From the NCBI RefSeq assembly GCF_000025345.1, contig NC_013757.1, forward strand, positions 3,658,001 to 3,722,000: a stretch of 64,000 nt of DNA. Reading direction: 5' to 3'. A program made the translations under genes and the position numbers. Below are positions 15,661-24,246 of this stretch, one piece after another (positions within the stretch are counted from its first letter, which is position 1; each line of letters opens with the position of its first letter). The notes under the pieces were generated by a model that saw only the letters and a list, made by a program, of their open reading frames with translations, had not been told where the DNA came from and ran no database searches. Origin of the DNA: Geodermatophilus obscurus DSM 43160 (GTDB lineage: Bacteria > Actinomycetota > Actinomycetes > Mycobacteriales > Geodermatophilaceae).

Positions 15661-18098
15661 CCGCGCAGGAGAACAGTCCCCCGAACACTGCGGGGGGCCT
15701 CGCCGTTGACACCGACGAGGCCCCACCGAGCAATGACCCAACCCAAGGTCGCGCCCGGTCTAGCTTGAGCAACCTTGTAGAAGCACTGACGTACGAACCG
15801 GACGAGGTCGTCGCCGTCTGCCACCAGGACGCACAGGGTGGCGAGCGAGGCATATTCACGCACCAGCACGTCCCGGCCACCGCCGACGCGATATGGGACG
15901 AGGCGTCCCGGTGGGTCGACACGTCGGACCTCTGGTGGTCGATCAACCCGCTGGCCGTCCCTGAGGGCTACGGAGGGCGCGGCACCGCCGAGCACGTGAC
16001 GCGGTTCGCCGCCGCGTACGCCGATCTCGATGTGAAGCCGGGCGGGCTCCCGTCGATGGCGGCGGCGTGGGAAGTGATCGACGTCGTCTCCGCCCTGCTC
16101 GGACACGAGCCGGTGGCGGTGATCTCCTCCGGGCACGGGCTGCAGCCGGTCTGGTCGATCGACCCCACCGACGAGCGCACGAACCTGACCGCCGACGACA
16201 AGCACCGGTCGGACGCCCGCGCGCTCATGCGTCGGTTCGGCCGCCTGGTGGCCCACGTCGCCGAGACGGTCACTGAAGAGCACCGGGGACACGTCGACAG
16301 CGTGTTCGACCAGGCGCGCGTGCTCCGGCTGCCGGGGTCGGTGAACCGGAAGGTCCCCGGCGCTCCGGTGCCGACCGGCGTTCGGTTTCCCGGCGGCTCC
16401 CCCCTGGGGGTCGCGGAGCTGGTCGACGTCCTGGACGCCTACGGCGTGCTGGAGCGACCCGAAGACCGTGACGCGCCGGGCGTGATCCGGTCCGAGCCGG
16501 GGTCGTGGGCGTGGGCCCGCACGACGTGCACGTGGGCGCTGTCGGCGGTCGCCGGCTGGCGGACGGACACCCCGCGCGCCAACAGTGCCGGCCGGCACCC
16601 CGCACTAGTCAGCAAGGCCACCAGGCTGGCCGTGATGCACCGCAACGGCTGTCTGACCGAGGCCGCGTATCGCGAGGGCGTGGCGAACCTGTCGAGCCGC
16701 TTCACCGAGCTGTGCGAGCAGGGGATAGGCGGGGAGCCGCGCAAGGTCGCGCCGGGCGAGGTGTCCGACGCGCTCTCGTGGGGACGCGCCAAGGCCGCCA
16801 CCAAGACCGAGGCGGCGCTACAGCGCGAGCTGAGGTCTCACCGCCCGCACGAGCGTCCCGAGGCCCCCACGGAGGCGCACACGGCGACGGCGGGGGAGTC
16901 CACGGCGCTGCAGGCCGTGCTGGACCACGTCCAGGGCTGGATCGACGGCGACGCGGGTCAATTCGTGTTCGCCGCCGCCATCGCCGTGGCAGCGGCCGAG
17001 ACCGGCTTCGAACCGGTCTGGGGTGACGTGGTCGGCCCGTCCTCGGGCGGCAAGACCGAGGCCATCCGGACTCTCGACCGGATCGCCACGGACACCGTGG
17101 ACGAGATCACCGTCGCCGGCCTGCTGTCGTGGCAGGGGAGTGTGCAGAAGGGCCGGCCCACCGGGGCCCTGGTCCGGATCGGCAGCAACCCGGTGGCCGG
17201 CCTGCTGACCATCCGCGACCTGTCGACGCTGCTGCAGACCGACAGCCGGAGCAGCGGCGCTGAGGCGAGTGGAGTCTTCAACGCGCTCAGGGTCCTCTTC
17301 GACGGCAAATACACCCGGGAGCACGGCGGCGCGCCGGTCAAGCTGGAGTGGACCGGACGGCTCACCGTGCTCGCCGCCGTCACCGACTCGATAGACAACT
17401 ACGCGTCGTTCGGTGGGCAACTCGGCGAGCGCTTCACGTACTTCCGGGCTCGCGGGGTGCCCGAGCACCTGCGGCGGTCGAGTTGGGACCGGCCGGCGAC
17501 CGGGCGGGCCGAGCTGCGGGCGGAAGCTCAGGAACTGATGACCCGCGCCGTCACGGCGGCGCGCGCCCGACTGGCCGGGGTGACGCTCTCCGCCGAGCTG
17601 ACCCACGCCGTGGACGCGGCAGCGTCGCTGCTCGCCGTCGGGCGCGGCAAGGTCCCACGAGACGGCTACGGGCGTCGGGACATCATCGCCGAGCCGGAGG
17701 TCGAGGACCCGTATCGACTGCGGCAGCAGCTACTGAACCTCGCCCGTGCGCTGCTCGCGCTGGAGCTGACCGAGGCGGAGGCGACCGCGTTCGTCTACCG
17801 GGTCGCGGTCGACACCATCCCCAGGACCCGGGCCAAGGTGCTGAGCGTGCTCACCACCGGCGGCGAGCAGCACAGCGTGAAGGGCGTCAGCGCGGCCACC
17901 GGGGGCGTCGACCGACGGGTGGTGCGCCGGGTGCTGGAGGACCTTCGCGCGCTGCACCTGGCCCGCTGCCCGAGCCTGGACGCGCACGAGGACGACGGGG
18001 CCGAGACGGTGCTCAGCGTTCCACGCGATTGGCAACTCGCCGACAACCTGCACACCGCGCACGCTCGGCGCATCATCCCAGCTCAGTGGCCGAATTGA
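15657..18098 (+). CDS. primase-helicase replication protein of the element
   Basis: The protein has 813 residues from the GTG at 15657, which overlaps the stop of the 42-residue gene. The N-terminal third resembles archaeo-eukaryotic-type primase domains. AAYADLDVKPGG carries the Asp123/Asp125 metal site, and AVISSGHGLQPVWSID carries the His160 motif. LRLPGSVNRKVPG follows. The middle third is an ATPase with a Walker-A-like GPSSGGKTEAIR (Lys466), fitting a helicase. The C-terminus is likely a winged helix (VSAATGGVDRRVVRRVLEDL). Such fused primase-helicases drive autonomous replication of plasmids, satellites and actinomycete integrative elements. The gene is intact although the integrase upstream is broken. 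The repeat cluster at 18102-18217 directly downstream may be its origin. Confidence 0.7.
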   Translation: MTAQENSPPNTAGGLAVDTDEAPPSNDPTQGRARSSLSNLVEALTYEPDEVVAVCHQDAQGGERGIFTHQHVPATADAIWDEASRWVDTSDLWWSINPLAVPEGYGGRGTAEHVTRFAAAYADLDVKPGGLPSMAAAWEVIDVVSALLGHEPVAVISSGHGLQPVWSIDPTDERTNLTADDKHRSDARALMRRFGRLVAHVAETVTEEHRGHVDSVFDQARVLRLPGSVNRKVPGAPVPTGVRFPGGSPLGVAELVDVLDAYGVLERPEDRDAPGVIRSEPGSWAWARTTCTWALSAVAGWRTDTPRANSAGRHPALVSKATRLAVMHRNGCLTEAAYREGVANLSSRFTELCEQGIGGEPRKVAPGEVSDALSWGRAKAATKTEAALQRELRSHRPHERPEAPTEAHTATAGESTALQAVLDHVQGWIDGDAGQFVFAAAIAVAAAETGFEPVWGDVVGPSSGGKTEAIRTLDRIATDTVDEITVAGLLSWQGSVQKGRPTGALVRIGSNPVAGLLTIRDLSTLLQTDSRSSGAEASGVFNALRVLFDGKYTREHGGAPVKLEWTGRLTVLAAVTDSIDNYASFGGQLGERFTYFRARGVPEHLRRSSWDRPATGRAELRAEAQELMTRAVTAARARLAGVTLSAELTHAVDAAASLLAVGRGKVPRDGYGRRDIIAEPEVEDPYRLRQQLLNLARALLALELTEAEATAFVYRVAVDTIPRTRAKVLSVLTTGGEQHSVKGVSAATGGVDRRVVRRVLEDLRALHLARCPSLDAHEDDGAETVLSVPRDWQLADNLHTAHARRIIPAQWPN

Positions 18099-18101
18099 GG
18101 G

Positions 18102-18217
18102 GTGGGCCGAAAAGGACAAACCCGGGTCAGGGGGGGTGTGCCGAAAAGGACAGACTGTCCCCCCATCCCCCCCATAGATCAAGAGACCCCAGGGGGTGTC
18201 TGTCCGTTTCGGCCCAC
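18102..18217. repeat. iteron-like repeats, candidate replication origin or operator
   Basis: Three copies of a 20-bp motif occur within 116 bp: gtgggccgaaaaggacaaac at 18102-18121, gtgtgccgaaaaggacagac at 18136-18155, and the inverted copy gtctgtccgtttcggcccac at 18198-18217. Copies 1 and 3 form an inverted repeat that could fold into a cruciform. The position directly after the primase-helicase gene suits an origin. A terminator or operator for the small genes downstream is the alternative. Confidence 0.5.
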
Positions 18218-18260
18218 CCCCTGATCAAGATCGAGCCACTAGTGGAAGGACCGTCAGACC

Positions 18261-18485
18261 GTGATCGAGAACCCCACAGGGACCCTGGTCGGGACCCGAG
18301 GACGCCAAGCGCTGTGGTGGGCCCGCCACCACGAGCACGACTCGCCGGCAGCCGCGTTGGCGCACGCCCACGTCCTCGCCGATCAACTCGCCGGCCTGCC
18401 GCACCTGGCGGGGTGGACCTTCGTCGTGCGGGACGAGCCGGAGCAGCACCGCGTGACTGTCATCGGGACGGCTCCCCGTGGGTGA
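18261..18485 (+). CDS. small hypothetical protein (74 aa)
   Basis: A GTG at 18261 follows GGAAGG. The protein has an acidic/His-rich middle (ARHHEHDSPAAALAHAHVLA) and a beta hairpin-like end (GWTFVVRDEPEQHRVTVIG). No family is recognised. It heads a run of very short overlapping genes (18261-19396) downstream of the replication gene. Confidence 0.5.
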   Translation: MIENPTGTLVGTRGRQALWWARHHEHDSPAAALAHAHVLADQLAGLPHLAGWTFVVRDEPEQHRVTVIGTAPRG

Positions 18486-18504
18486 CCCGACCTTGGAAGT
18501 GACG

Positions 18505-18706
18505 ATGGAGCGGTGGGACCCGCACGCCGCCCGCTGGCGGCTGATGTGCCACCGCCACGCCGCTCAGCGGCTCATGGACGGCCAGACACCGCGCCGGGTG
18601 GCTCCGGTACCTGCACCAGACGCTGGGCATGCCGCAGGAGGACGCTCGGGCGGTTGGGGAGCGGGTGTCGGCGGAGCTGGCGCTGCGGACCGGGCTGGCG
18701 CTGTGA
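18505..18706 (+). pseudogene. small element gene, frameshifted
   Basis: ATG 18505 (GGAAG upstream) gives MERWDPHAARWRLMCHRHAA and then AQRLMDGQTP. The natural continuation, RWLRYLHQTLGMPQEDARAV followed by GERVSAELALRTGLAL, is in another frame and ends at 18706, overlapping the next GTG. The 202-bp length is not divisible by three. Confidence 0.4.
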
Positions 18707-18795
18707 CCGCGCTGGCGGAGCTGTCGGCCGCGCTGGGGGTGACCGTGACCGGCGTCCAGCGCCGGTGGATCCACGTCAACGGCCGCCACCACTAG
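18703..18795 (+). CDS. 30-residue peptide
   Basis: A GTG at 18703 overlaps the previous stop; the peptide TALAELSAALGVTVTGVQRR ends WIHVNGRHH. The pattern resembles one HTH recognition unit. It is very short and supported mainly by the overlap layout. Confidence 0.3.
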   Translation: MTALAELSAALGVTVTGVQRRWIHVNGRHH

Positions 18796-18933
18796 CACGC
18801 CGACGGGTGGGCGCTCAACCTGCCAGACGCGCCGATACCGGGGGACACGTGGTGTTCGTCGGACGGGCGGTGGACCTACCCCGTACGGACGTCCTGATGG
18901 CGGCGGGCCGATGAGCTGACCCGCCTGGCCACC

Positions 18934-19044
18934 ATGTGGGGCCGCGACCCCGCCGCCGAGCCATTCACCAGTACCGAGCCGCGCCGGATCCTCCGGCGGC
19001 TGCACGAGGCCGCCGAGGCGGCGGGCAGGGAGATGACGGCGTGA
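18934..19044 (+). CDS. 36-residue peptide
   Basis: ATG 18934 opens MWGRDPAAEPFTSTEPRRIL and ends RRLHEAAEAAGREMTA at a TGA overlapping the next GTG. The frame is open a little further upstream without a better start, so the gene may be 5'-truncated. Confidence 0.3.
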   Translation: MWGRDPAAEPFTSTEPRRILRRLHEAAEAAGREMTA

Positions 19045-19205
19045 CCGGGCCCGGCGAGTGCGAAACGGCGCTGGAGCGTCTGCACGAGAAGATCGCGGCT
19101 AGGAAGATCCTGGCGGTCTACACCCCCGCCAAGCGCCAGATCCGACGCCGCCTGGCTGACCAGCGGACGCGTGAGCACGCGGCGAAGGGGCAGCGGCCGA
19201 CGTGA
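19041..19205 (+). CDS. 54-residue hypothetical protein
   Basis: A GTG at 19041 overlaps the stop of the preceding peptide. The protein is basic and helical (CETALERLHEKIAARKILAV then AKRQIRRRLADQRTREHAAK). Its stop again overlaps the next GTG at 19202. Translational coupling through the whole run is likely; the function is unknown. Confidence 0.4.
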   Translation: MTGPGECETALERLHEKIAARKILAVYTPAKRQIRRRLADQRTREHAAKGQRPT

Positions 19206-19396
19206 CCCCGCCGGTCTACGTGATCGAGGACCGGGAGGACCGGGCCGCGCGGTTCCTCGAGGCCGCCGTCGCCGCCAGGCTCAACGTGCTGGTCTCCGGC
19301 GGCACCCACACCGGCAAAGACGACACTTCCTTAGGACGCTGGCTCGGCGGGACGCTGCCCAAAGCCATCCCGGCAGTGCCATGCTGCATTCCATGA
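19202..19396 (+). pseudogene. CpaF/VirB11-like ATPase, 3'-truncated
   Basis: A GTG at 19202 starts VTPPVYVIEDREDRAARFLE, followed by AAVAARLNVLVSGGTHTGKD. The segment 'N-V-L-V-S-G-G-T-H-T-G-K' is the Walker A region of secretion/conjugation ATPases of the CpaF type. After it the frame drifts and ends at 19396. The coding character changes near 19330, where the less GC-rich DUF2971 module begins. The ATPase was therefore probably cut by insertion of that module. This remnant supports a conjugative or secretion past for the element. Confidence 0.45.
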
Positions 19397-20223
19397 CTGA
19401 CCTGCCACGGGGACTCTGTCACTACACGAGCGGTCAGGGATTGCTCGGGATAGTCCAGGCACGCGAAATCTGGGCCACACACATCCTCTACTTAAATGAT
19501 CACACGGAATACCAATCTGTGTACGACGATGCAAAGTCTCTGCTTGAGCGCATCACGGTATTGCGGGAGCTGAGCCATGAGGCCCCACGACTCCGGGATG
19601 CCATTCTTTCCAACCTCGGGCCGATCACTCGGGGTCGACCGGCCGGTGTATTCGTGGCGTCGCTCAGCGAGAATTGGGACGATCTGAGTCAGTGGCGCGG
19701 TTATACCCAACCTGGGGACGGATATGGCGTCGTCTTCGATCCCGAGGTGCTAAGAGCCCATGCGGTGAGTGAAGGTTGGACACTTGAAAAGTGCCTCTAC
19801 GGCAGTCGCAGCGTGAGTACCCTCGTGTCGATCATCCGCGAGACGTTCACGCGCTACATCGGAGGGGGCTGGACCCATGACGAGGCGGGTGCAACCTCGG
19901 CGGTAATGGACCTATCGCAAAAAATCTTGCCAATTGCTCCACTCGTAAAACACGAGGCCTTCGCGGCTGAAAACGAGTGGCGTCTAATCAGCCCTCCCCT
20001 CTATTACAAGAACGAAAGGCTTGAGTTTCGGCCCGGTCGCAGCTTCTTGGTTCCTTATCTGAGATTCAAATATGCGGACCCGGGAGAACGTGCGATTATG
20101 CACGTTAGCGTCGGCCCCGGACCTAACGCCGACTTGGCCGTACAGGCGGTACTGGCGGTGATCGGCCAGAACGGTCTGAATTGCGGCTGTGGCGCGACGG
20201 GGGCACCGTATCGACCGTGGTGA
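19393..20223 (+). CDS. DUF2971-family protein
   Basis: The protein has 276 residues from ATG 19393 (an ATG at 19381 would add four). The N-terminus LCHYTSGQGLLGIVQAREIW followed by ATHILYLNDHTEY is the hallmark of DUF2971. Later family features are FVASLSENWDDLSQWRGYTQ, GYGVVFD and FAAENEWRLI. DUF2971 proteins occur widely in defence islands and mobile elements, but their activity is not established. The gene is less GC-rich than its neighbours and replaces the end of the CpaF-like gene, so it arrived separately. It stands alone and is followed by a MITE-like element. Confidence 0.7.
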   Translation: MTDLPRGLCHYTSGQGLLGIVQAREIWATHILYLNDHTEYQSVYDDAKSLLERITVLRELSHEAPRLRDAILSNLGPITRGRPAGVFVASLSENWDDLSQWRGYTQPGDGYGVVFDPEVLRAHAVSEGWTLEKCLYGSRSVSTLVSIIRETFTRYIGGGWTHDEAGATSAVMDLSQKILPIAPLVKHEAFAAENEWRLISPPLYYKNERLEFRPGRSFLVPYLRFKYADPGERAIMHVSVGPGPNADLAVQAVLAVIGQNGLNCGCGATGAPYRPW

Positions 20224-20322
20224 GCGATCAGCACGCCCCATCTGTGTCCCGCTTTAGCTGATAGTTCTGGGGGGTAGTTCGGTGGCCCGGCGTGTTCTCT
20301 GCACCCTATAGGTGAACTATCA

Positions 20323-20533
20323 GAGGTTTTCTCACCAGGATTCGCCGTCCACGGACGGGGCAAGAGAGGCATTCCTGCAGGTCAGCGTCGTGAGTCGGCC
20401 GAGCGCCGAGTGCGGCTTGGCGGGAGCCTGTTCCGAGGGGCGGCGCTGGAAGTCCCTGACGACTCGCTGCAGGCCTGGCCAGCGGCGTCGATCGCAGCCT
20501 TCAACGGGCACGGATTCCTGGTGAGAAAACCTC
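20323..20533. mobile_element. MITE-like element with IS5-type ends
   Basis: The 211-bp segment starts gaggttttctcaccagga and ends with its exact inverse complement tcctggtgagaaaacctc (18 bp perfect). The outer twelve bases gaggttttctca are the same as the ends of the IS5-family element at 59554-60523. No transposase is inside. Left of it, ctgatagttc (20258-20267) and gaactatcag (20313-20322) form another 10-bp inverted repeat. No target duplication is evident. Confidence 0.6.
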
Positions 20534-21055
20534 GTTGTTACCAATAGGATTGATCGCAAGTTGACGCCGAAATGGTACCGGTACGCCCGGGCGAACCAGA
20601 GATATCGCGAAAGCCCAGGTGAGGGGCCACAAGTGGCGTATCCGGGGTGATACTCGAGTCAGCCTACCAACGATCCTTTTAGTAGCGGGCTCATCGCAGA
20701 CGAGGGTGTTGTCGGGGGCGGAATCCCTCGATCTCGAGTAGGGATCTGGCGATGTAGTTGGTGAGGTTGCAGAACCCGTGGGCGCAGCTGCGGAGGTGTT
20801 CCTGGCGTCCGTTGAGGGCTTCGGTGAGGCCGTTTGCTGGTGCCGGGGCGGTCGACGTGGGCCAGCACGTCGGCGGCCCCGCTGAGGGGGGCTGCGTCCT
20901 GGCCGGCGGAGCTCGGTCAGCGTTGCTGAAACACCGGAGCCGAGTGCTGCGATCAAGGTGGTCATGGTGGCCTTACTTCGGGCCCATGTCCGTATGCGGT
21001 CCCCGTCGTCAGGGAGCTGCTCGCGCAGCTGACCTGACCGTCGTCGGCGCTCAGG
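20534..21055 (-). pseudogene. ISL3-family transposase C-terminal remnant
   Basis: On the minus strand, roughly 20850-20691, one frame reads GFTEALNGRQEHLRSCAHGF, then CNLTNYIARSLLEIEGFRPR, then a stop at 20691. This resembles the C-terminal end of ISL3-family transposases. Upstream the frame is scrambled. The rest of the 520-bp stretch shows no gene. Confidence 0.5.
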
Positions 21056-21961
21056 TCAGGTGAGTTGCTCGTGCCGGAACGTCTCGCCGTGGGGGTAGAT
21101 GAGCTCGACCTCGAAGCAGTCTGCGGCGACATGCTCGAGGAAGCTGCGGGCGGTCCCGGTGGGTGCGGCCGGGAGCAGGACCGCGATGGACTCGACGGTG
21201 GTCCGGTCGTCGAGGGCGGAGGTGTTCGCTGCGTACCGGTAGGCGGCTGCCTGAGCCCACGCGTGAGCGACCGTGACGACATCGGCGGCGGCTTTCGCCT
21301 CCACGATGCGCCGGACCGTCGGCTCGTACACGTCGGCTCGCAGTTCACCAATGGGGTGCTCGCGGAGGTAGCGGTGCGGGAGTGTCGCGACATACGCGGC
21401 GACGAGGTCCGCTTCGAGCTGCTGGCGGGCGGGTGAGGCCGGCGGTTGCACGGCGACGGCTTCGGCCCGCTGGGCGAAGCGGCCGGCTGTGTCGAAGCGT
21501 GACGGCAGGTCCGTCCGCTGCCAGTAGACGCGGCCGCTCTTGAGCTCGTGACCTTTCAGCCGCTCGTGCATGGCGTCGTAGACGTCGCAGTGCCGGTAAC
21601 GGCCGCCGAGCTCCTCGAACGCCTCCCAGATGGACCGGCTGCCGCCCGGTCGGTCGTTGCGGGTGCACGGCCACTGCAGAGCCAGGACGGCGGCCGCGAC
21701 CTCATGGAGGGGTGCGGGTGCGGCGTCGCCGGGGCGGGGGCGGCGCATGCCCTCGAGGGCGTAGAACATCACGTCGGTGCGTTCGAGGTCCAAGACGGCG
21801 CGCGTGACCGCCAAGGTGGCCTCATTGGTGTAGCCGCCCGCCTTGAGGTGGTCGATCACCTCGCTCCACTGCAGCGGATCTTCCCCGAGGTGCTGCTCGA
21901 TGTAGCGGGTCGCGACGGCAGTGACGTGGTCGAGGTTCTGCGAGGCGGAGGTGGTACTCAT
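21056..21961 (-). CDS. winged-helix / PD-(D/E)XK-like hypothetical protein
   Basis: The protein has 301 residues from an ATG at 21961 (MSTTSASQNLDHV); the open frame upstream looks non-coding. Residues about 20-70 (WSEVIDHLKAGGYTNEATLA) look like a winged helix. The C-terminal region has GELRADVYEPTVRRIVEAKA, in which Asp and E-A-K fit the PD-(D/E)XK nuclease core. This is followed by VAHAWAQAAAYRYA and an all-beta end. I do not recognise the family by name. It lies 190 bp downstream of, and on the same strand as, the GmrSD-like gene, so they may act together in restriction. Nuclease activity is an inference from the motif. Confidence 0.5.
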   Translation of the reverse strand: MSTTSASQNLDHVTAVATRYIEQHLGEDPLQWSEVIDHLKAGGYTNEATLAVTRAVLDLERTDVMFYALEGMRRPRPGDAAPAPLHEVAAAVLALQWPCTRNDRPGGSRSIWEAFEELGGRYRHCDVYDAMHERLKGHELKSGRVYWQRTDLPSRFDTAGRFAQRAEAVAVQPPASPARQQLEADLVAAYVATLPHRYLREHPIGELRADVYEPTVRRIVEAKAAADVVTVAHAWAQAAAYRYAANTSALDDRTTVESIAVLLPAAPTGTARSFLEHVAADCFEVELIYPHGETFRHEQLT

Positions 21962-22151
21962 CACCACGAACGCTACGACGATCACGGGCTCGTCGGGGAC
22001 CGAGCGCAGGTCAGACAGATCTGAGTGCGAGCAGTTCAGCCCGGCTCCGCTGCCGGCTCCTCGCCGCCGCTCTACACCCTCAACTGCGATGAGCCTCTTA
22101 CAGTAAGAGAACCGCACGGCCGTGCGGCTAATGTCGGAGCTCGGGGCGCTC

Positions 22152-23792
22152 CTACAGCGGCCAGGCGAGAGGTGCCAAACTGGCTAGCTCTCGAGCGCGC
22201 TTATCCACGTCTGCCTTCGTCCACGTCTGTTGCTCTTTCAGTGCGGCCGTCACCTGAAACGCCGATGTGCCATAAGTGACTGTCTTTTCGGCGAACGGCT
22301 TATCCTCAAGATTCTTATTGAGCCCCTTTTCCAGAAGTGCCATGTTGCCCAGCGTCTCGACGTAAGTGGCCTTGACTGCGTCGTTCTTGGCCTCCGCTCG
22401 AGGCATCAAGTGCTCTAGGGTCACCGTCCTGCTACTCCAATCGGGCATCCCGTCGAGGGGCATGCTGAGCTTGACGCGGTGTGCGCGCTCCAGCATGGCG
22501 AGCAGGTACTTCGCCCTTGTGAGCGGAACGTTACCAAAGGCGCGAAAATTGTCCGTAAACTCTCGGTCGCCAACAATCAGCGTCGAAAGGGCGGCTCGCA
22601 CCTCCTCTTGGTTCTTCGCGGTCTTGTTGCTGACGAGCTGGGCTGCTCGGCTGAACGCCTTCTCCGCAACGCTGCCTCCCAGACGCCCAGCAAATAGGGC
22701 GCGGATTGACCAGTTGGTCACCTTGGTAAAAAATCTAGCAGCTTTGTCTTTGTCGTCCGCCCAGGTGGCGAAGGTCGCCATGATCAATGGGTAGCTGCTT
22801 TCCAAGCCAAACCGGCGCATGGCAAGCACCGACTCGCGCATGTCAAAGTCCAGGGACTCCCACAGCGTGTTGTCGACGTCCTTAAGTGCGAGGTATGTGG
22901 CTCGGGCCGCGTCGAGTTGCTGGACGTATTTTTTTGCCTTCGACGGCCCAGTGCCGATGTCTTCCTGCAGCGCCTTGTACAATGCTCTGGTCGTCACGTG
23001 CCCGTTCCGGGACATGTAGTCATAGCGAAGGAACTTGACGAAATCCTCCGCTTTATCGAAGTCGCCGCTAATCTTCGTCCATGTAGCCTGCACGAGGGCG
23101 AAGTTGTGTTTCGCCTGACTGAACAGATAGTTTTTGAGCAGGTCGGCAGTTGTGAGGTCCGCGCCCCGATCGTTGAGCGTCTCGAAGATCACGTACGCTT
23201 CTGGCAGATCGGATGCGACCGCGACGAGCACCTGGACGTCCTCGTCCAACTGGGTAGTAATCTCGATGAGCCGCCTGTAGTCATCTTCTGCCGGCGCGAG
23301 CTCTCGAAGGTAGCGGCTCGCCTGCCGGTATGCGTCCGCAATCGAAGACGTGCCCTCGGCCGGCAGTGGCGCTCGCGCTAGTAGTAGGTCATACGCTGGC
23401 TGATCGGCCGGGTTTAGCACGATCCGCTCGACGAGCTCCTCCGCGTCCAGGTCGTATCCGCGAAGATAGGTCTCATCGATGTGCGTTGCGGACTTGTCCT
23501 TTTTAAAATCGCGGAGGGCGTCGCGGATGGCAACCAGGAGAATCGCGGTGGTCGCAAGCCTTTGCTGGCCGTCAACGATTTGCTGGCGGTGACTGTCGGT
23601 CGCATTGGCGAAGACGACCGTTCCGAGGAAGTAGCCGGTCTGTTTCTGGCGAGCAGTCGCTAGATCCGAGAGGAAATCTGCAACATTGCCCTCATCCCAC
23701 GAATAGCTCCGCTGAAACGCCGGGACCTCCAGCAAGCGGTCCGCAAGAAGGTGGCTAATGCGGTCGTGGTCAAACTGTGTTGTGTCTGCCAT
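22152..23792 (-). CDS. GmrSD-like DUF262/DUF1524 protein (type IV restriction family)
   Basis: The protein has 546 residues. I chose the ATG at 23792 because GGGGGAA lies just upstream and DUF262 starts at once. The N-terminal DUF262 (GmrS-like, ParB/Srx fold) shows LLEVPAFQRSYSWDEGNVAD, QIVDGQQRLATTAILLVAIR and TLNDRGADLTTADLLKNYLF. The C-terminal DUF1524 (GmrD-like HNH nuclease) shows TVTLEHLMPRAE, LGNMALLEKGLNKNLEDKPF and the final AEK. GmrSD enzymes cleave glucosylated-hydroxymethylcytosine phage DNA, and relatives (including the BrxU type) act on other modified DNA. The fused single-chain form is common. The gene is visibly poorer in GC than the core genome. Confidence 0.75.
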   Translation of the reverse strand: MADTTQFDHDRISHLLADRLLEVPAFQRSYSWDEGNVADFLSDLATARQKQTGYFLGTVVFANATDSHRQQIVDGQQRLATTAILLVAIRDALRDFKKDKSATHIDETYLRGYDLDAEELVERIVLNPADQPAYDLLLARAPLPAEGTSSIADAYRQASRYLRELAPAEDDYRRLIEITTQLDEDVQVLVAVASDLPEAYVIFETLNDRGADLTTADLLKNYLFSQAKHNFALVQATWTKISGDFDKAEDFVKFLRYDYMSRNGHVTTRALYKALQEDIGTGPSKAKKYVQQLDAARATYLALKDVDNTLWESLDFDMRESVLAMRRFGLESSYPLIMATFATWADDKDKAARFFTKVTNWSIRALFAGRLGGSVAEKAFSRAAQLVSNKTAKNQEEVRAALSTLIVGDREFTDNFRAFGNVPLTRAKYLLAMLERAHRVKLSMPLDGMPDWSSRTVTLEHLMPRAEAKNDAVKATYVETLGNMALLEKGLNKNLEDKPFAEKTVTYGTSAFQVTAALKEQQTWTKADVDKRARELASLAPLAWPL

Positions 23793-24246
23793 AGTTCCCC
23801 CGATGATCATTCGCGCCTCGGAGGAGCGTAGTGCGAGCGCGCCGCTGGCGCGCTCTTGACCCGAGGAAGCAACGTAACTCGGGAGCCCTCGGGCCTCCTT
23901 CGTCCCCCTTCGTTTTTCACCTCGGGCGTCCTCCCCTAGGTGCTGGCGCAGGTCTGCGGGGAGTCCGTCAAGGGCGCAGAGCGGGCGAGGCGTGTGGTTC
24001 AAGATCGGTATTACGCTAGTTACCACATACGCCTCCCGGTTACCTCAGCACCGAGCTAGTACCGCGACCGGCAATCTTCGCCCTGAGCGGCCCACTATGG
24101 GACACCGCGAGCCCGCTGACGGGCGGCTCGACCGTCAGCCGCCCGTGGGTTGATGCCGGCTGCGGCGAGTGCAACGGGACGTCGCATGCTTCCTCGGTGA
24201 GTCGAAGCGCGAGGCGTGTCAGGTCGGGCCGGTAGGGGCTACCGGC

